This document shows positions 16,564 to 25,681 of a stretch of DNA of 64,000 nucleotides, one piece after another (position 1 is the first letter of the stretch; every line of letters begins with the position of its first letter). Below the pieces are notes generated by a model. It was given only the letters and a program-made list of their open reading frames with translations, was not told where the DNA came from and made no database searches. The position numbers and the translations under genes were made by a program. Source of the stretch: Candidatus Nitronauta litoralis (GTDB taxonomy: Bacteria; Nitrospinota; Nitrospinia; Nitrospinales; Nitrospinaceae); the NCBI GenBank assembly GCA_015698285.1, contig CP048685.1, positions 1,860,001 to 1,924,000 on the forward strand. The letters run 5' to 3'.

Positions 16564-17451
16564 GTGAAAATAAAAATCGAGGCAGTGATAGTCGGGGCAC
16601 TGTTATTTCTGGTGACAGCCGGAAATGCCCTGGCTCACGATGATGCCAAAATGACATTGAATCAACAAATCGGCCACGGCAATATCACAGCCGAAGGTCC
16701 TACAGGGTTGTTTCTCAATCCCACATCAAACCCATTGGCAGAAGGCGAACTGGTTGTCCAGTACTGTGCCGCTCTTCTGGAGGATGTCGAAAACAATAAT
16801 TTTAACAGCCACAATGCCCTGATTGCCTACGGTATTAAAGACTGGCTGGAAGTCGGCGCCATCGGAAAGGTATTGGACGTCGATAAATTGGGCTCTGGTG
16901 GTGCCGCAGCAAGCGCGCCCTGTGGTCCTGGTACAGGCGGACCCGGAGGCCCGGGACCTGGTCCTGGTGGCCCTGGCGGAGCCAACACTCCCTGTCGCAG
17001 CGATGACTTTGGCGCAGGTGGACCTTTCGCCCGTATCAAGGTTCTCAACGAAGCCAAATGGATCCCGCAAATGGCGGTCGGTGGAATTTCAATTATCGGC
17101 GACGATGCACTGGAACAGCACACCCTGTTCTTCGCCTTGTCCAAAAACTTTTCACTGCGATCAATGGGCCTCCCAGTCGATTTCAAACTGAATGCAGGCG
17201 TGAAGAAGCTCTGGTTCGAGCAGTTGGCCGATGACCATGCAGGCTATTTTGGTGCTGAGGTTAAATTGCCCAAGCATGTTTATCTGGTGGGAGAAATCCA
17301 GCAGGAGACCCAGGGGTCAACGGCGGTTCCATGGTCTGCGGGTGTGCAGGTGCGTCATCCGGAGGGTTACGGATTCAGCCTTGCGGCACTTCAGCCGGGT
17401 GGCAGCAATAATGTTGGTATTTTTATCGGGGTGGGAATCAACTTCGAGTGA
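16564..17451 (+). CDS. Exported beta-barrel-like protein with a Gly/Pro-rich Cys-bounded insert
   Basis: A 295-residue protein with a signal peptide (IEAVIVGALLFLVTAGNALA). The rest has alternating hydrophobic strands and motifs such as GPTGLFLNPTSNPLAEGELVVQYC, resembling YjbH-type or other outer-membrane proteins in which GLxNxPs marks the first strand. Residues 120-144 are a Gly/Pro-rich segment between two cysteines (C120, C144), set in an otherwise ordinary sequence. The GTG at 16564 is preferred because GGGGAGG lies 9 nt upstream; an ATG at 16543 would place that site inside the gene. Its role is unknown. It is convergent with the cyclase gene (3 bp between stops). Confidence 0.65.
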   Translation: MKIKIEAVIVGALLFLVTAGNALAHDDAKMTLNQQIGHGNITAEGPTGLFLNPTSNPLAEGELVVQYCAALLEDVENNNFNSHNALIAYGIKDWLEVGAIGKVLDVDKLGSGGAAASAPCGPGTGGPGGPGPGPGGPGGANTPCRSDDFGAGGPFARIKVLNEAKWIPQMAVGGISIIGDDALEQHTLFFALSKNFSLRSMGLPVDFKLNAGVKKLWFEQLADDHAGYFGAEVKLPKHVYLVGEIQQETQGSTAVPWSAGVQVRHPEGYGFSLAALQPGGSNNVGIFIGVGINFE

Positions 17452-17454
17452 TCG

Positions 17455-20400
17455 TCAAACGCCGAATTCGCGCATCAACGTTTCGGCGCGTTCGACATCG
17501 ACTCGCGCCCCCAGCGTTCGGAACCGTTCCCGGGCCTGCCTGATTTTTTCCTGCGCCTGCTCATTCTCCCCTTCTTTCCATAATGCATGAGCCAGGTGCA
17601 GGAGTGTCCGGGCGGCTTCCTGTTCGCGTTTGAGGTGTTCGTACCGCTCGAGAGCTTTCAAAAGAAAAGCACGGGCCTCTTCCCCTCCCTGTTGCATCAT
17701 GTGGACCCGTCCCAGGCCACGGCAGGCACCCGCGTGAGCCAGTGGATGATTGTCCTCTTTAAACTCTTCGATTACACGGTCAAACACTTCCCTCGCACAA
17801 TTGAAATCATCGCAGGCCAGATAACTTTCCCCCAGGATCACCAGAGATTGTCCAAGCAGCAGGGCGTTACCCGTCGAGCCCAGGTTATTGATAGCCTCCT
17901 GGGCCCAATGCACCGCGTCGGTTCCCTCTTCCAGTTCAATGGCAGCAACGGCAAGGTTGATCTGCGCCAGAGTCACTCCTCGAACATTCCCGATTTCCTG
18001 AAACGCGGTCAATGCTTTCTGGTGATGCTCCCGGGTTAGTTTAAAGTCGCCGAGGCTCATTCCCAGATTGCCGAGGTTGATATGGGCACCGGCGACAAAC
18101 TCGGTCATTCCAATCCGGTTCCAGATTTGGAGCGCTGATTCAAAATGGCGCTGGGCCTCACTGTAATGGCCTTCATCCCGACGGGCATTGCCCATCTGGT
18201 TGCTGGCATTGGCAAGATCAGACAAACTGGATGTCTGCCGAGCCGATGCGTAGGCTTGCGAGTAGAGTGCTACTGCCTGCTGGAACCTGCCTTGCGCGTG
18301 ATGAATCTTGCCTTCAAACAGATCCGCCCTGATCGATGGCACGGTGTCGGTGGGGGGGATCATGGTTCGGTAACGTCCCAGGTATTCGAGTGCCTTCTCC
18401 ATATTACTTTGCAGGTAATGCAGTTCTCCAAGGTCGTATAAAACGTTCATCTGAGTTTTGGGAGACCGGTCATCCTGCATACTGGCTTCCAGGGCCTGAC
18501 TGAGCAGAGCCAGGGCAACATCCGCTTTTCCAAGCTTGAGGCTCACCGCTGCATGCAGGCGGTTGGCTTCTGCCTTGTCATGGCTACGCCGGGCGATGCG
18601 GTGCATGCCTTGCGCCATTTCTTCTGCCTCGGCATAGCGTCCGAGCCGAAGCAAAATTTCTGCAGAGCTTCCAAGCGCCAGTACCTTGATGTGCAGACCC
18701 TTTTCACGCCAGGTTTCAACTTTGGAGATCATTTCCTGGGCGCGGTTGTAACGGGTGAGGGCTTCCTCATTGAGAAACATGGCGGCGGCGCGGTCTCCGG
18801 CGCTGAGGTTGGCCTGTGCAGCCCCCTCCCATTGTTCTGCCCGTTCGTAGTGATGCGCCAGCAATTCCGAAGCAATGTTGAGATCACCACCGGCCGCATC
18901 CAGAAGAGATTCACCAATCTGTCCGTGCAACTCTTTACGATCCTTGATGAGCATGGTCTCGTAACTGGCTTCGCAAAGGAGGGGATGGTTGAAGGTCCAC
19001 CGTGGTACCGAGACGTCCAGGCCCGAGACATCCTGGACCATTGACTTGCCCTCCAGTTGTGGCAGGAGGGAAGGCAAGGGAGGCCCTTGCCATTTGGGTT
19101 GTTCGCGCACCTTCTCGGCAATGTTCAGATTGAATTCATATCCTTGTACAGAGAATTGCTGAAGTAAATTCCGTTCCGGTGCTTCCAGCCGATCGAGTCG
19201 CGAAACCTGGGCGTTAAATAAAGAAGAGGGCAGGACAGCCGCTGTGGCATCGGGACAACAGTACCAGGTGCCATCATCATGAGTCTGGATAATTTCTTCC
19301 GTGACCAGGGCGCGCACAAGTTCTTCGAGAAACTGGGGAACGCCGCTTGCCCGGGTCACCAGGTTGGAACGCAACGCTTCAGACAACTCCGCTCCCCGGA
19401 CCAGTCGGTCCAGCAGGGTGTGCGCCACTTCATCCGAAAACGGCATGAGCTCCAGCGTTTTGCGGTGCGGTCCCATTGAGGGTTCCCGCGTTGTCGCGAC
19501 AATGGGCAAAGGCCAGTGCCCGGTTTTTTCAGCCAGGGAAGTGAAAAACTTTACAGACGCCTCGTCGGCAATTTCCCAGGAGTGCAATACCAGGATGATG
19601 TTGGGGTATTGCCTGCCGAACCTTTCCAGAAGGGCTGTGATACTTTGTTCCAGAATGCGGCGCAGTGTTTGTGGATCGCGGTCCGGTGGCGGAACCGAAA
19701 GTCGGCGCGGGGCGTACAGGTACCACAAGGCATCACCAAAGGTGGCCATGTCGATTCCGAGAGTCGGCTCAAGAGCTTCCAGTTGTTCGCGCTCGGTGGT
19801 CGGGATATGGATGCGTAACACTTTATGGACCAGGGCACGGACCATCAGCTGCACCAGTCCAAATGGCTGGCGCTGTGAGTTTGGTGTTGCGCTGAGAGGT
19901 ACCTGTTGATGCCTGGGGAGGTGCCGCATGGCTTCCTCGACCAACCGGGTTTTACCGACACCGGCTTCGCCGGTCACCTCGATCCACTCCGGATCTCTTT
20001 CTCCAGCATTCAGCAGGTCGATCAGGTTTTGCAGTTCCTTTTCGCGCCCGATGAGTGGAGCGGAAATCGGGTCGCGGTCAATAGCATCCCGTTCCGTTAT
20101 TTCTTTTTCGAGGATGCGTGCTTCAACCGGATGTTCCTTACCCTTGACCTTGATGAACTGGACCGGGCCGAACTGGAACTGGCTGCGGACCCGGCGGGCC
20201 ACTTCACCCGAAACCTGAACGCTGCCGGGAGGGGCGTTCGATTCCATGCGCGAGGCCAGGTTGACTGTGTCACCCATCACCGAATAGTCTTTGCGAAACT
20301 CCGCTCCGATTTCGCCAGCAAGCACCAGGCCGCAATGGATTCCAATCCGCATCCTTAAATTAACGCCGGTTCGAGCCTGGTGTTGCTCACTGAACTCGGC

Positions 20401-20841
20401 CAGAAAAGCCTGCATGCCGAGGGCTGCCCGGCAGGCGCGCTGTGGGTCGTCTTCGTGGGCCACGGGAGCCCCGAACAGCGCCATCACGTTGTCGCCGATG
20501 TATTTGTCGATGTACCCGTCTTCTTCCCGGATGGAAAGTCCAAGCCCTTCGAACACAAGATTCATGATGCTATGAACTTCCTCCGGGTCCAGCTTTTCAC
20601 TCATGGCAGTGAATCCACTGACATCAGCAAATAAAACCGTAACATCGCGGCGCTCGTTCCGGACCAGCGGGGGTTTGGATTCCGTTTGTACAGGGACAGG
20701 TGGTGGTGGAGAGGGAGGTGCCGGTGCCGGGGCTGCTGTGGGTTCAGCCGATGCGGGTCCGGCTTCGGCAAAATTGTGCCCGCAGCCACCACAGAATTTA
20801 AAACCAGGGGGACTCTCGAATCCACACTTCGGGCAATTCAT
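17455..20841 (-). CDS. Class III adenylate/guanylate cyclase fused to AAA ATPase and TPR domains
   Basis: An 1128-residue cytoplasmic signalling protein. Order: zinc ribbon (CPKCGFE...CGGCGHNF, residues 3-22), Pro/Ala linker, class III cyclase domain (about 60-240), P-loop ATPase (REKELQNLI, EVTGEAGVGKTRLVEEA, about 255-560), then at least eight TPR-like helix pairs to the C-terminus. In the cyclase both metal aspartates are present (VLFADVSGFT and YIGDNVMALFG), as is the DTVNLASRM segment with catalytic Asn and Arg, so it is probably active. This architecture is known from soluble adenylyl cyclase-like and SARP/MalT-like proteins. No DNA-binding domain is seen. The ligand and output are unknown. 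Confidence 0.88.
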   Translation of the reverse strand: MNCPKCGFESPPGFKFCGGCGHNFAEAGPASAEPTAAPAPAPPSPPPPVPVQTESKPPLVRNERRDVTVLFADVSGFTAMSEKLDPEEVHSIMNLVFEGLGLSIREEDGYIDKYIGDNVMALFGAPVAHEDDPQRACRAALGMQAFLAEFSEQHQARTGVNLRMRIGIHCGLVLAGEIGAEFRKDYSVMGDTVNLASRMESNAPPGSVQVSGEVARRVRSQFQFGPVQFIKVKGKEHPVEARILEKEITERDAIDRDPISAPLIGREKELQNLIDLLNAGERDPEWIEVTGEAGVGKTRLVEEAMRHLPRHQQVPLSATPNSQRQPFGLVQLMVRALVHKVLRIHIPTTEREQLEALEPTLGIDMATFGDALWYLYAPRRLSVPPPDRDPQTLRRILEQSITALLERFGRQYPNIILVLHSWEIADEASVKFFTSLAEKTGHWPLPIVATTREPSMGPHRKTLELMPFSDEVAHTLLDRLVRGAELSEALRSNLVTRASGVPQFLEELVRALVTEEIIQTHDDGTWYCCPDATAAVLPSSLFNAQVSRLDRLEAPERNLLQQFSVQGYEFNLNIAEKVREQPKWQGPPLPSLLPQLEGKSMVQDVSGLDVSVPRWTFNHPLLCEASYETMLIKDRKELHGQIGESLLDAAGGDLNIASELLAHHYERAEQWEGAAQANLSAGDRAAAMFLNEEALTRYNRAQEMISKVETWREKGLHIKVLALGSSAEILLRLGRYAEAEEMAQGMHRIARRSHDKAEANRLHAAVSLKLGKADVALALLSQALEASMQDDRSPKTQMNVLYDLGELHYLQSNMEKALEYLGRYRTMIPPTDTVPSIRADLFEGKIHHAQGRFQQAVALYSQAYASARQTSSLSDLANASNQMGNARRDEGHYSEAQRHFESALQIWNRIGMTEFVAGAHINLGNLGMSLGDFKLTREHHQKALTAFQEIGNVRGVTLAQINLAVAAIELEEGTDAVHWAQEAINNLGSTGNALLLGQSLVILGESYLACDDFNCAREVFDRVIEEFKEDNHPLAHAGACRGLGRVHMMQQGGEEARAFLLKALERYEHLKREQEAARTLLHLAHALWKEGENEQAQEKIRQARERFRTLGARVDVERAETLMREFGV

Positions 20842-21113
20842 CGATATAAGTCCTTAAAAAGCGCACTGGATGACGTGCTTTTAGGTTCTATCGATGCCTC
20901 ATCTGCCTTTTCCGGTCGGATCATGCTATGCTCTTGCATTCTTTTTTGCAGGACGGAGTGTTAAAGCCGTTTTTGTTGGCGGTTGGCCTCTGTTTACAGG
21001 CACTTCCGGCCACTCATGATCTTAGGGCAACTGGCCGTTCAACCTCCTGCTGCATACTTTAGCATCCTTTAGACGGGGTCTGCTACTGTCAGAAAATTTT
21101 GAGGAAAAGCGTT

Positions 21114-22301
21114 ATGGCCATCTCAAGTAAAGTGCTCGGATTCATGGAAAAATCGTCCTGGATCCGAAAAATGTTTGAAGAAGGAATTCGCCTGAAACAG
21201 GAACACGGTGAAGACAATGTGTTCGACCTGTCACTCGGCAATCCGGTGGTGGAACCTCCTGAGAAACTGATCCAGGTATTGCGGAAAGTGGTGGATGACC
21301 CAACCCCGGGCCAGCATCGCTACATGCCCAATGCGGGATATCCGGAAACCCGGGCGGCTGTGGCCACCTCACTTTCAAAGGAATGTTCGGTTCCAATTGG
21401 GAAAGAAGACATCGTCATGATATGCGGTGCTGCCGGGGGGCTCAATATCACTTTGAAAACCCTGCTGGACCCGGATGACGAGGTGATCATTTTTGCACCG
21501 TACTTTGTTGAATACCTGTTTTATGCAGACAACCATGGCGGCAAGGCGGTGGTGGTAAAGACAAATGAGGATTTTTCGCCGGATATGGAAGCACTGAGAG
21601 AGGCGATCACACCAAAGACCAAGGCGGTAATCATAAGTAGTCCCAATAACCCTACCGGAGTGGTTTATTCGCGCCAGCAGTTGGAGCAAATGGCGGGGGT
21701 ATTGCGTGACAAATCCTCGCAAAATGGCAAGCCGATATACCTGATCTCCGATGACCCTTATAAGAAAATTGTCTACGACGGTGTGGAGACGCCCAGTATC
21801 TTTGACCACTACCAGGACAGCATCTATATTACGTCCCACTCCAAGGATCTTGCAGTGCCTGGTGAACGCATCGGGTATGTTGCGGTTCATCCACTATGTA
21901 CAGACGCCCAAAACCTGATGGCCGGACTGATTTTCTGCAACCGTGTGTTGGGATTCGTCAACGCTCCGGCACTCATGCAGCGTGTGGTGCGTGAAGTGCA
22001 GGATGTGTCGGTGGATGTGGAACCCTATAAAAAGAAACGCGACTTGCTTTGGTCCGAAATGGATCGTATTGGATATGAAGTGGTCAAACCCCAAGGGGCG
22101 TTTTACCTGTTCCCCAAATCCCCGATCGAAGATGAACTGGAGTTTGTCGACCTTCTGGCCAAACACCGGGTGCTGGCGGTGCCGGGGCGGGGTTTTGGCT
22201 CCCCGGGATATTTTCGCCTGGCTTATTGTGTGCCCGACCGGGTGGTTGAAGGTGCCATTCCGGGACTGGAGGCGGCTTTTAAAGAAGCCAGACCAGCTTG
22301 A
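21114..22301 (+). CDS. PLP-dependent class I/II aminotransferase
   Basis: A 395-residue fold-type I aminotransferase. Landmarks: FDLSLGNPVVEPPEKL, PGQHRYMPNAGYPETRAAVA, the GAAGGLN cofactor-phosphate region, SSPNNPTGVVYS, ISDDPYKKIVYDG and the catalytic lysine in ITSHSKDLAVPGERIGYVA; the C-terminal FRLAYC contains the substrate-carboxylate Arg. The substrate cannot be read from the sequence. ATG 21114 follows GAGGAAAA. moeB follows 100 bp downstream, with a weak TTGATA-type promoter between. Confidence 0.88.
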   Translation: MAISSKVLGFMEKSSWIRKMFEEGIRLKQEHGEDNVFDLSLGNPVVEPPEKLIQVLRKVVDDPTPGQHRYMPNAGYPETRAAVATSLSKECSVPIGKEDIVMICGAAGGLNITLKTLLDPDDEVIIFAPYFVEYLFYADNHGGKAVVVKTNEDFSPDMEALREAITPKTKAVIISSPNNPTGVVYSRQQLEQMAGVLRDKSSQNGKPIYLISDDPYKKIVYDGVETPSIFDHYQDSIYITSHSKDLAVPGERIGYVAVHPLCTDAQNLMAGLIFCNRVLGFVNAPALMQRVVREVQDVSVDVEPYKKKRDLLWSEMDRIGYEVVKPQGAFYLFPKSPIEDELEFVDLLAKHRVLAVPGRGFGSPGYFRLAYCVPDRVVEGAIPGLEAAFKEARPA

Positions 22302-22401
22302 TTCCGATATTGATTTAAAGGGGCTTGGACGTATTCCCCCCATTTGATAAGATAGAAATCTATTCCACTAACAAGAGCAAAATTTTTAATTGGACTAAAC
22401 G

Positions 22402-23556
22402 ATGAGCCTCAATCCAGATCAAATTGAACGTTACAGCCGTCATCTGCTTCTGCCGGAAGTGGGTGTTGAAGGACAGGAAAAAATATGCAACTCGAAGGTG
22501 CTTTGTATCGGTACTGGTGGGTTGGGGTCACCGGCCGCCCTTTACCTGGCAGCGGCCGGGGTAGGAAAGCTTGGCCTGATCGATTTTGACGTGGTTGATA
22601 AAAGTAACCTGCAACGCCAGATTGCGCATGGTGAATCCACAGTAGGCGACCTCAAGGTTGATTCGGCTAAGAAACGTATAGCCGACCTCAATTCCGATGT
22701 TGAAGTCGTGGTTTACAACGAACGGTTAACTGCAGAAAACGCCATGCGGGTTTTTGCCGACTGGGACATCATCCTCGATGGTACCGATAACTTTCCAACA
22801 CGCTACCTGGCCAACGATGCCTGTGTTCTACTCGGCAAGCCTTACATCTACGGTTGTATTCTGAGGTTCGAAGGCCAGGTGTCGGTATTTGATGCCAAAA
22901 ATGGGCCGTGCTACCGCTGCCTTTACCCGGAACCACCACCACCCGGACTGGTGCCGAGTTGTGCGGAAGGTGGGGTGCTTGGTGTGTTGTGTGGAATCAT
23001 CGGCAGCCTTCAGGTTAACGAAACCCTCAAGATTGTTCTGGGTCAGGGTGAAACCCTCACGGGACGGCTGGTGTTGTTCGATTCGCTTGGAATGAAATTC
23101 CGCGAAATGAAACTGCGCAAGGACAAGAACTGCCCGATCTGCGGCGAGAACCCGACCATCAAGGAACTGATCGATTACGAGCAGTTCTGCGGAATCATGC
23201 CGCCACAGGAAGAGCCGGACGACAGTGCTCTCGAAATTGAACCGGCGGAAGTCAAACGCATGCTCGATAGCAACGAAGCTTTCAAGTTGATCGACGTGCG
23301 TAACAAGGTTGAGTATGACATCTGCAATATTGAAGGGGCCACGTTGATTCCGCTGGATGAGATTGAAGAACGTAACCCGGAACGGCTGAGCGAATACCAA
23401 AAGGACGAGCCGATTGTCCTGCACTGCAAAGCCGGAGTCCGCAGCATGAAGGCGTTGAAAGCTATGCAGGATATGGGTTACAGCAACGTGAAAAGCATGC
23501 GTGGCGGGATCACAGAATGGTCGGAAAAAATCGATTCTTCTGTTCCAACCTATTGA
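22402..23556 (+). CDS. moeB: MoeB/ThiF-type adenylyltransferase with C-terminal rhodanese domain
   Basis: Activates the C-terminal glycine of a ubiquitin-like sulfur carrier (MoaD, ThiS or similar). Residues 1-250 are the E1-like domain: RYSRHLLLPEVGVEGQEK, ATP site GTGGLGSPAALYLAAAGVG, DFDVVDKSNLQRQ, ILDGTDNFPTRYL, and zinc cysteines in CYRC and CPIC. Residues about 285-384 form a rhodanese domain with catalytic Cys in LHCKAGVRS. This MoeBR/MOCS3-like fusion can both adenylate and sulfurate the carrier protein. Whether it serves molybdopterin, thiamin or cysteine synthesis is not resolved; no carrier gene is next to it. Confidence 0.88.
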   Translation: MSLNPDQIERYSRHLLLPEVGVEGQEKICNSKVLCIGTGGLGSPAALYLAAAGVGKLGLIDFDVVDKSNLQRQIAHGESTVGDLKVDSAKKRIADLNSDVEVVVYNERLTAENAMRVFADWDIILDGTDNFPTRYLANDACVLLGKPYIYGCILRFEGQVSVFDAKNGPCYRCLYPEPPPPGLVPSCAEGGVLGVLCGIIGSLQVNETLKIVLGQGETLTGRLVLFDSLGMKFREMKLRKDKNCPICGENPTIKELIDYEQFCGIMPPQEEPDDSALEIEPAEVKRMLDSNEAFKLIDVRNKVEYDICNIEGATLIPLDEIEERNPERLSEYQKDEPIVLHCKAGVRSMKALKAMQDMGYSNVKSMRGGITEWSEKIDSSVPTY

Positions 23557-23574
23557 TAAAAAAGGATTCGTCTG

Positions 23575-23592
23575 CCCCCGTTTCGACGGGGG
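23575..23592 (+). terminator. short GC hairpin after moeB
   Basis: CCCCCG / CGGGGG stem with a 6-nt loop, 19 bp after the moeB stop. The following tail is only weakly T-rich, so termination may be partial. Confidence 0.4.
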
Positions 23593-23718
23593 TTGACTCT
23601 CCTCCGGGTCAGCGGTAGGGTAAATATAAGGACGTTATTGATTGCGTGAATTGATTTTTGTTCTTTTATTCGGCAGCCCCCAGCAAAAATATCTTCCACC
23701 CTTTTCAAAGGATCAGCC

Positions 23719-24126
23719 GTGAGTGAAGCCAACAGTCCCGAACGCGATTTCGAAAAACTGTCCAAGGCAATCACGGAGGCGGTCATGACGTCCTCCAAAG
23801 TACGCAAGATCGTTGCTGAAATTCAAAAAAAGGATGAAGTCTGTGCCCAGAGCTTCATGGTGCTGGTGCTCCGATTGTCTACACTGACTGAAAACCTGGA
23901 GCCTGATAACCAGGAAGAAACCGAAATCGAAGCGGACACCCTGGAAGAAACGGCAGAAGAAAAACCGAAGAAAAAACAGGTACGGAAAACCAAAAAGAAA
24001 ACAGAAAATCCTTCCCAGTTTATTGATGGAGAAAAGCTGACGCCGCGCGAACAGGATTTTCATGAATTCATCAATCGTGATTTCGACCAGGATGACTGGT
24101 TGAAAAAGAACAAGCTTATTTTCTAA
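23719..24126 (+). CDS. Small charged protein of unknown function
   Basis: A 135-residue, highly charged protein. The first 65 residues look helical (FEKLSKAITEAVMTSSKVRKIVAEIQ ... QSFMVLVLRLSTLTENL). Then comes an acidic stretch, a Lys-rich linker (EKPKKKQVRKTKKKTEN), and a C-terminal motif LTPREQDFHEFINRDFDQDDWLKKN. No family is recognised. It starts at GTG 23719 after AAAGGA. It sits between moeB and pcm in the same direction. The pattern of a helical N-domain, basic linker and short acidic-aromatic tail would fit an adaptor protein. Confidence 0.6.
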   Translation: MSEANSPERDFEKLSKAITEAVMTSSKVRKIVAEIQKKDEVCAQSFMVLVLRLSTLTENLEPDNQEETEIEADTLEETAEEKPKKKQVRKTKKKTENPSQFIDGEKLTPREQDFHEFINRDFDQDDWLKKNKLIF

Positions 24127-24160
24127 ATCAGCGCCTGATATCAGAGGCGCACCTCCTCCC

Positions 24161-24805
24161 TTGTCCCCCAAATTTGAAAAAGAACGTCAGCGCATGGTGG
24201 AAAAGCAGTTGCGCGGTCGTGATATTGTGGACCCGCGTGTACTTTCTGCCATGGGCCGGGTGCCGCGTCATGAGTTTGTGCTGCCTGCCAATTGGTCACG
24301 GGCCTATGAGGATCGCGCGTTACCCATCCGCGAGAACCAGACCATCTCCCAGCCTTACATCGTGGCATTGATGACCCAGTCGGCGGAACTGAAACCGACT
24401 GACCGGGTGCTGGAAGTGGGAACCGGCTCCGGATATCAGGCGGCGGTGCTGGGTGAACTGGTTCAGGAGGTTTACTCGATTGAGATTGTCGAGTCCCTGG
24501 CAAAGGAAGCGTCTGCCCTATTGAAGAAGCTGGGATATTCCAACATTCATGTAAAATACGGCGACGGTTATAAAGGTTGGAAAGAGCACGCGCCATTCGA
24601 TGCGGTCCTGATCACAGCAGCGGCCCCCCGTTTGCCTCAACCCTTGGTCGATCAACTGGCGGTTGGTGGACGACTGGTGGTGCCCATCGACAATGTTCTG
24701 CTTCATCAGGATCTGGTACGGTTCAAAAAAACGAAGGAGGGACTGGTGCGCGATCGAATCACCGGCGTGCAGTTTGTTCCCATGACAGGAGAAATTCGTA
24801 AATGA
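24161..24805 (+). CDS. pcm: Protein-L-isoaspartate O-methyltransferase
   Basis: Repairs isoaspartyl residues in aged proteins using SAM. The 214-residue product has MVEKQLRGRDIVDPRVLSAMGRVPRHEFV, ENQTISQPYIVALMTQ, the SAM site VLEVGTGSGYQAAVLGELV and VDQLAVGGRLVVPI, all typical. The start is uncertain: TTG 24161 gives the usual short lead, while ATG 24194 would begin at MVEKQL. The end overlaps the next gene by 4 bp (ATGA). Confidence 0.93.
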   Translation: MSPKFEKERQRMVEKQLRGRDIVDPRVLSAMGRVPRHEFVLPANWSRAYEDRALPIRENQTISQPYIVALMTQSAELKPTDRVLEVGTGSGYQAAVLGELVQEVYSIEIVESLAKEASALLKKLGYSNIHVKYGDGYKGWKEHAPFDAVLITAAAPRLPQPLVDQLAVGGRLVVPIDNVLLHQDLVRFKKTKEGLVRDRITGVQFVPMTGEIRK

Positions 24806-25617
24806 CAGGCAAGGTACTTCGTGCTCCAGCAGTAGCGGGCCGGTTTTATCCCGACGACCCGGGTACGCTTTCGGAAACGGTGAAGGAATACCTCGGGACT
24901 GAACAGGAAAGGCAGCGTGCTTTCGGTGTGGTGAGCCCCCATGCGGGATATAAATATTCCGGCAATGTCGCCGGGGCGGTGTATGCCCGTGTCGAGATTC
25001 CGGAAACGGTGGTGCTCATGGGTCCCAACCATTCGGGCATGGGGCCTTTTGTCGCGATGAATTCCGAAGGCAGCTGGTCGACCCCGCTGGGAGAAGTCGC
25101 CATCGATGAATCTTTTGCGCAAAAGTTTAAAGAAGCGTTCCCCTGGGCGGAGGACTCCACACAAGCGCATCAGAAAGAGCACAGCCTGGAGACACAGGTT
25201 CCCTTTTTGCAGATGATCCGTCCCGATGTGAAGATCGTGCCAATTGTGTTGAAACGTTTGCAGATAGATGCTGCCATTACCCTCGGGCAGGCTTTGGCGG
25301 AAACGATTGAGAAAGTCGGCGGAAATGTGCTGATCGTTGCGAGTACAGATATGACGCATTTTGAATCGCAGGAAGAAGCGGCAAGGAAGGACAGAATGGC
25401 CATCGAAAAAATGGAGGACATGAATCCGGAAGGGCTGGATGAAACCGTGCGCGGTTACGGCATCAGTATGTGCGGCGCGAATTCAACCTCGGCCATGCTG
25501 CACGCAGCACAGGAACTGGGCGCGGAAGAGTGCAAGCTGATCAAGTATTCCAACTCGGGAAACACCACAGGCGATTTTGATCATGTGGTGGGCTATGCAG
25601 GGTTGGTAGTGACTTAA
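24802..25617 (+). CDS. amrB: AmmeMemoRadiSam system protein B (MEMO1 family)
   Basis: A 271-residue protein of the MEMO1 family, related to class III extradiol dioxygenases. Visible features are RAPAVAGRFYPDDPGTL, VVSPHAGYKYSGNVAGAVY, GPNHSGMG, HQKEHSLETQVPFLQ and ASTDMTHF, which carry the metal-binding His residues of the fold. In bacteria it normally occurs with AMMECR1 and a radical-SAM protein; neither partner is in this window. The biochemical role is unsettled. It is coupled to pcm by an ATGA overlap. Confidence 0.9.
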   Translation: MTGKVLRAPAVAGRFYPDDPGTLSETVKEYLGTEQERQRAFGVVSPHAGYKYSGNVAGAVYARVEIPETVVLMGPNHSGMGPFVAMNSEGSWSTPLGEVAIDESFAQKFKEAFPWAEDSTQAHQKEHSLETQVPFLQMIRPDVKIVPIVLKRLQIDAAITLGQALAETIEKVGGNVLIVASTDMTHFESQEEAARKDRMAIEKMEDMNPEGLDETVRGYGISMCGANSTSAMLHAAQELGAEECKLIKYSNSGNTTGDFDHVVGYAGLVVT

Positions 25618-25681
25618 GAGGTATGGTCAAAATGATTGAGTCTCGTAGATAGGATAGTTTTACTTTTGGGTAGTCATCCGC

